Below, in pieces: positions 61,072 to 64,000 of a DNA stretch of 64,000 nucleotides. The stretch's first letter is position 1, and every line of letters starts with the position of its first letter. The stretch comes from Exiguobacterium sp. s122 (GTDB lineage: Bacteria > Bacillota > Bacilli > Exiguobacteriales > Exiguobacteriaceae): the NCBI RefSeq assembly GCF_018618475.1, contig NZ_JACSMD010000001.1, forward strand, positions 1,674,001 through 1,738,000. Reading direction: 5' to 3'. A program made the position numbers and the translations under genes. The notes below the pieces were generated by a model. The model saw only the letters and a list, made by a program, of their open reading frames with translations. It ran no database searches and was not told where the DNA came from.

Positions 61072-61078
61072 CCCAAAC

Positions 61079-61852
61079 TTATAAAATATGGTAGCCGCTG
61101 TCGACGTGAATGACTTCTCCTGTGACGCCACTTCCCATGCTAGACAAGAGGAACAACGCAGTCGATGCTACTTCTTCTGCCGAGACGTTACGACGAAGTG
61201 GTGCTTTTTGCTCGAGTTCAGACAAGATGCTGTTAAAGTCGCCTACGCCTTTTGCCGAGAGTGTACGAATCGGACCAGCTGAAATCGCATTGACGCGAAC
61301 ACCTTGTGGACCGTATTCGTTCGCCAAGTATGTGACGCTCGAGTCGAGGGCTGCTTTTGCGACACCCATCAAGTTGTAGTTCGGTACGACGCGTTCGCCA
61401 CCGAGGTACGTGAGCGTGATGACCGATGCGTCTGCTGCGAAATAAGGTTTCGCTGCTTTGACGACCGCCGTCAAGCTGTAGGCCGAAATGTCGAGCGCTT
61501 GCGCGAACTGACCACGCGTCATTTCAGAAAATTCGCCACGAAGTGCCTCTTTGTCGGCGAAAGCGATCGAGTGTGCGATTCCTTGAATCTCGCCCGCTTG
61601 TTCGTGGATCGTTCGGAACGTCGTGTCAATCGCTTCATCATTCGTCACATCACACTCAAGAAGAAGCGCGTCTCCTTTAAGTTCTGATGCGAGCGACTCG
61701 AGTCCTGACTTGAACCGTTCCGCCGCATATGTGAGCACGAGCTTCGCTCCAGCTTCGTCTAGCGTTTTGGCAATCGCCCAGGCGATTGAACGTTTGTTGG
61801 CGATCCCCATGACGACGTAGGTCTTGTTCGTTAACGTTGGATAGATTGACAT
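61079..61852 (-). CDS. fabI: Enoyl-ACP reductase, NADH (FabI)
   Basis: 257 residues, classic FabI length. NAD loop VVMGIANKRSIAWAIAKTL, the catalytic pair Tyr159-x6-Lys166 in PNYNLMGVAKAALDSS, and ISAGPIRTLSAKG. It performs the last reduction in each round of fatty-acid elongation and is the triclosan target. A FapR box and a TTGACA promoter lie upstream. Confidence 0.96.
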   Translation of the reverse strand: MSIYPTLTNKTYVVMGIANKRSIAWAIAKTLDEAGAKLVLTYAAERFKSGLESLASELKGDALLLECDVTNDEAIDTTFRTIHEQAGEIQGIAHSIAFADKEALRGEFSEMTRGQFAQALDISAYSLTAVVKAAKPYFAADASVITLTYLGGERVVPNYNLMGVAKAALDSSVTYLANEYGPQGVRVNAISAGPIRTLSAKGVGDFNSILSELEQKAPLRRNVSAEEVASTALFLLSSMGSGVTGEVIHVDSGYHIL

Positions 61853-61867
61853 TGTAAACTCCCCTTT

Positions 61868-61884
61868 TTAGTACCTGGTGATAA
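61868..61884. promoter_or_regulatory. FapR operator
   Basis: TTAGTACCTGGTGATAA matches the FapR consensus TTAGTACCTGRTACTAA at 15 of 17 positions, 16 bp before the fabI start. Implies malonyl-CoA-responsive repression. Confidence 0.85.
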
Positions 61885-61895
61885 TATCTGTTATT

Positions 61896-61924
61896 AGATT
61901 ACAGAACGGTGTCTGTTTTGTCAA
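61896..61924 (-). promoter_or_regulatory. fabI promoter
   Basis: Minus-strand TTGACA (61919-61924), 17 bp, TAATCT (61896-61901): perfect -35, modest -10. The FapR box lies just downstream, over the likely transcription start. Confidence 0.6.
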
Positions 61925-62000
61925 CCGACTCAGAACGTATTGCGCTTTTTTTTAGTTAATGTAAGATAAAATACGTATAGAAAGGGTGACAGGACTCCTT

Positions 62001-63167
62001 ATGAACCGTATTCAATCTTATTTAAAAAGTTTAGACACGACGCTGTTGACCATCGTCTTCTTATTGATGGTGATTAGCCTCGGAGCCATCTACACGGCTC
62101 AACCGATGTTGCCAACACGACTTCAACATATCAACTTTGCGTTAGAGCAAGGTATTCGCTACGTGATCGGATTTGTCGCCATGTTCGCCATCATGACCAT
62201 TGAATATGAACAACTTCGCAAAATCCACTGGTATCTCTATTCCTTTGGTCTCTTACTTCTTGCCGGACTCATTCCGTTACGTGACACGACGCTCGTTCCA
62301 AACATCAACGGCGCATACGGTTGGTATAACGTTCCCGGATTTAGTTTTCAGCCGGCTGAGTTTATGAAGCTGTTTCTTCTCATCTCGATGGCGACACTCG
62401 TTTATGACCACAACAAACGCTATGGTTCGTCACAACAAGACACGTGGTTGCTCATAAAGCTCGTTCTCGTTGCCTTACCGCCACTTGGACTTATCGTGAC
62501 GCAACCAGACTTAGGGACGGGTCTTGTTTTGATTACGATGCTCGGTGCGATCATCATCGTCTCCGGAATCGGTTGGAAATGGCTACTCGGCCTATTTAGT
62601 GCAGCGGCCGCAACCATCGGTGGTTTTATGTATCTATTCTTCTTCCATTTCGAAGTGTTGCAAAAAATCTTCCCTGGACACGCGCTCAACCGTTTCCAGG
62701 CATGGATTTATCCGTACGAGTATTCGGACGATTTGGCGTTCCAGCTCATCAAATCTCTTCAAGCGATCGGTTCTGGACAAATGTTTGGCGCCGGATACGG
62801 TCAAGGACTCGTGTTCTTGCCGGAATCACAGACCGACTTTATCTTCGCCGTCATCGCTGAGCATTACGGTTTTATCGGGGCCGCTATCGTGATTATCGTC
62901 TTCTTCTTGTTCTTGTATCGCATGATCCATATCGCCCTTGAGGCGAGTAGCCCATTTGGCAGTTACATCGTCACCGCCGTCATCGCCATGTTCACCTTCC
63001 AAATCTTCCAAAACATCGGAATGACAATCGGGGTGTTACCGATCACCGGACTCACGTTGCCGTTCATTAGTTACGGTGGAACCGGAATCATCATGAACAT
63101 GGTCGCAATCGGTCTTGTCATGAACGTTGCTTCGAAATCCAAAACGTATATGTTTGATGATGATTGA
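62001..63167 (+). CDS. rodA: RodA, SEDS peptidoglycan glycosyltransferase for elongation
   Basis: 388 residues, ten membrane helices: NGAYGWYNVPGFSFQPAEFM, TQPDLGTGLVLITML, GSGQMFGAGYGQGLVFLPE, SQTDFIFAVIAEHYGFIG and TGLTLPFISYGGTGI. The FLPESQTDFIFAVIAEHYGF form is the RodA type. It makes lateral-wall glycan with a class B PBP. AGGA lies 7 nt before the ATG at 62001; a GTG at 61986 is possible but less likely. Confidence 0.92.
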   Translation: MNRIQSYLKSLDTTLLTIVFLLMVISLGAIYTAQPMLPTRLQHINFALEQGIRYVIGFVAMFAIMTIEYEQLRKIHWYLYSFGLLLLAGLIPLRDTTLVPNINGAYGWYNVPGFSFQPAEFMKLFLLISMATLVYDHNKRYGSSQQDTWLLIKLVLVALPPLGLIVTQPDLGTGLVLITMLGAIIIVSGIGWKWLLGLFSAAAATIGGFMYLFFFHFEVLQKIFPGHALNRFQAWIYPYEYSDDLAFQLIKSLQAIGSGQMFGAGYGQGLVFLPESQTDFIFAVIAEHYGFIGAAIVIIVFFLFLYRMIHIALEASSPFGSYIVTAVIAMFTFQIFQNIGMTIGVLPITGLTLPFISYGGTGIIMNMVAIGLVMNVASKSKTYMFDDD

Positions 63168-63168
63168 C

Positions 63169-63204
63169 AAACAGCCCCGGACGCTCGATGCGCCGGGGCT
63201 GTTT
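63169..63204. terminator. Terminator between rodA and the pseudouridine synthase gene
   Basis: AAACAGCCCCGG/CCGGGGCTGTTT 12-bp perfect stem; starts just after the rodA stop and can serve both converging genes. Confidence 0.9.
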
Positions 63205-64000
63205 TTACGTAAGGAACTGGTGGAAGTCCTCCGGTATCGGAGCCGTAATCGAGAGCTGTTCGTCCGTCAGCGGATGACGGAACGTGGCATCGAGACTGTG
63301 CAGCGCGTGCCGTGGGAGTCGCGTGTCGCCCCCATACATCGTGTCCCCGATGAGTGGGTGACCGAGATGACGCAAGTGGACACGGATTTGATGCGTGCGT
63401 CCCGTCTCGAGCTGAATCGTCAAGGCGGACACATCCCCATACGAGGCGGCCTGCCGGACGTGCGTCACCGCCCGCTGTCCGTCTGGTGTGATGATTCGTT
63501 CCATAATGGAATGTTCCGCCCTTCCGATTGGCGCGTCAATCGTCTGCGGTTCCACATGGCCTTCGACGAGCGCCATATAAGTCCGAGTCAGTCCCCCTTG
63601 TTTCTGCAACTCGCTAAAACGATGGTGGACGTAAGCATACTTCGCAAACAAGACGACCCCACTCGTGTCCCGGTCTAGCCGATTGATGACGTGAATCGCC
63701 GAATCGAGCTGAATCGCCTGATAATAACCGAGGACGGCGTTCGCGAGCGTATCGGTCGGATGAAGCCGTGATGGAATCGTCGCAATTCCAGCCGGCTTAT
63801 CGACGGCGAGCACCCACTCATCCTCATACAAGACGGTCAGCGGACGGTTTGAGCGAACCATCGTCTCGGCCGGGAGCTCGGCTGGGAAATGAATCGTCAC
63901 TTCGTCGCCGACCGAAACGTCGTGGCGGACGGTTTTGGGCTCGCCGTTCACGAGGATGCGTCCCGCTTGCTTCACGTGTGCCAGCATCTTCCGTGAGATG
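63205..64000 (-). CDS. RluD/RluA-family pseudouridine synthase, partial
   Basis: At least 265 residues; the N-terminus runs off the right edge, because the frame continues upstream of the first ATG with ISRKMLAHVKQAGRILVNGE, a family N-terminal region. Catalytic motif INRLDRDTSGVVLFAK (Asp), then GRTHQIRVHLRHLGHPLIGD. It isomerises uridines in rRNA or tRNA; the exact site cannot be told from this. Stop at 63205, just after the shared terminator. Confidence 0.9.
   Translation of the reverse strand, partial: ISRKMLAHVKQAGRILVNGEPKTVRHDVSVGDEVTIHFPAELPAETMVRSNRPLTVLYEDEWVLAVDKPAGIATIPSRLHPTDTLANAVLGYYQAIQLDSAIHVINRLDRDTSGVVLFAKYAYVHHRFSELQKQGGLTRTYMALVEGHVEPQTIDAPIGRAEHSIMERIITPDGQRAVTHVRQAASYGDVSALTIQLETGRTHQIRVHLRHLGHPLIGDTMYGGDTRLPRHALHSLDATFRHPLTDEQLSITAPIPEDFHQFLT

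Noticed and set aside
63127-63678. 183-codon open frame on the plus strand
   Set aside because: Overlaps the end of rodA, the terminator and the pseudouridine synthase in antisense; a coding gene would have to read through a strong hairpin.

Overview
The window is a stretch of ordinary Bacilli chromosome. Gene order closely follows two Bacillus subtilis neighbourhoods (ctaA-ctaG/ylbF-rsmD and ylaF-ylaN/ftsW/pycA, then yktA/speA, pdhABCD, def/ykrA/rnjA/ktrC). The moderate, roughly balanced GC (impression only, not computed), the absence of the sporulation genes that sit among these loci in Bacillus, and the mix of families suggest an Exiguobacterium-like non-sporulating relative. That genus call is inference. 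I see no rRNA, tRNA, CRISPR array, IS element or prophage.

Layout. 1-2850: rsmD (cut by the left edge), ylbG, ylbF, a short ATP-grasp ligase, a YugN-like protein and an isochorismatase-type hydrolase. 2930-3215 is a non-coding block with strong nested stem-loops. 3268-11839: caa3 cytochrome oxidase. ctaB-ctaC-ctaD-ctaE-ctaF run leftwards, followed after a hairpin by ctaG, a DUF420 protein, a Sco copper chaperone and a small protein. ctaA is divergent, and the ctaA/ctaB gap carries a Rex/Fnr-type palindrome. 11911-18389: photolyase, pyruvate carboxylase, ftsW, ylaN. 18562-25109: ylaL-position gene, MFS exporter, PhoH/PIN ATPase, split-barrel protein, ylaI, ylaH, typA, ylaF-like. 25149-28853: an inositol monophosphatase fused to a GNAT domain, small proteins, speA. 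28961-34674: DUF3055 protein, an AAC(6')-like acetyltransferase and the complete pdhABCD operon. 35005-42082: def, a lipoprotein/hydrolase fusion, a phospholipase D-like protein, rnjA, a HAD phosphatase and a KtrC-type subunit. 42189-46929: cydAB, N-acetyl-diaminopimelate deacetylase, CcpC-type regulator. 47039-54490: bdbC, nadE, a BsuPI lipoprotein, a CvfC/YpgR homologue, an oxidoreductase-hydrolase-acetyltransferase cluster and several unrecognised small genes. 54535-58120: an ascorbate-type PTS whose EIIA is fused to its own PRD regulator, behind a near-perfect cre site. 58268-60147: a tightly overlapping operon of pgpA, a PAP2 phosphatase and two unknown genes. 60294-64000: yjcG, fabI behind a FapR box, rodA, and an RluD-type pseudouridine synthase cut by the right edge.

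Working together: the window holds two terminal oxidases (caa3 and bd-type) with the haem and copper assembly factors for the first, entry into the TCA cycle through PDH and pyruvate carboxylase, two SEDS glycosyltransferases for division and elongation, and lipid genes (fabI, pgpA). Most of it is core genome. The items most worth checking are the structured non-coding block at 2930-3215, three unusual fusions or variants (IMPase-GNAT, LppM-like/DUF915 hydrolase, PLD with Glu in both HKD motifs), the self-contained PTS/regulator unit, the pgpA-PAP2-unknown-unknown operon, and several operator-like palindromes upstream of respiratory and metabolic genes. I did not find a clearly new multi-gene system.
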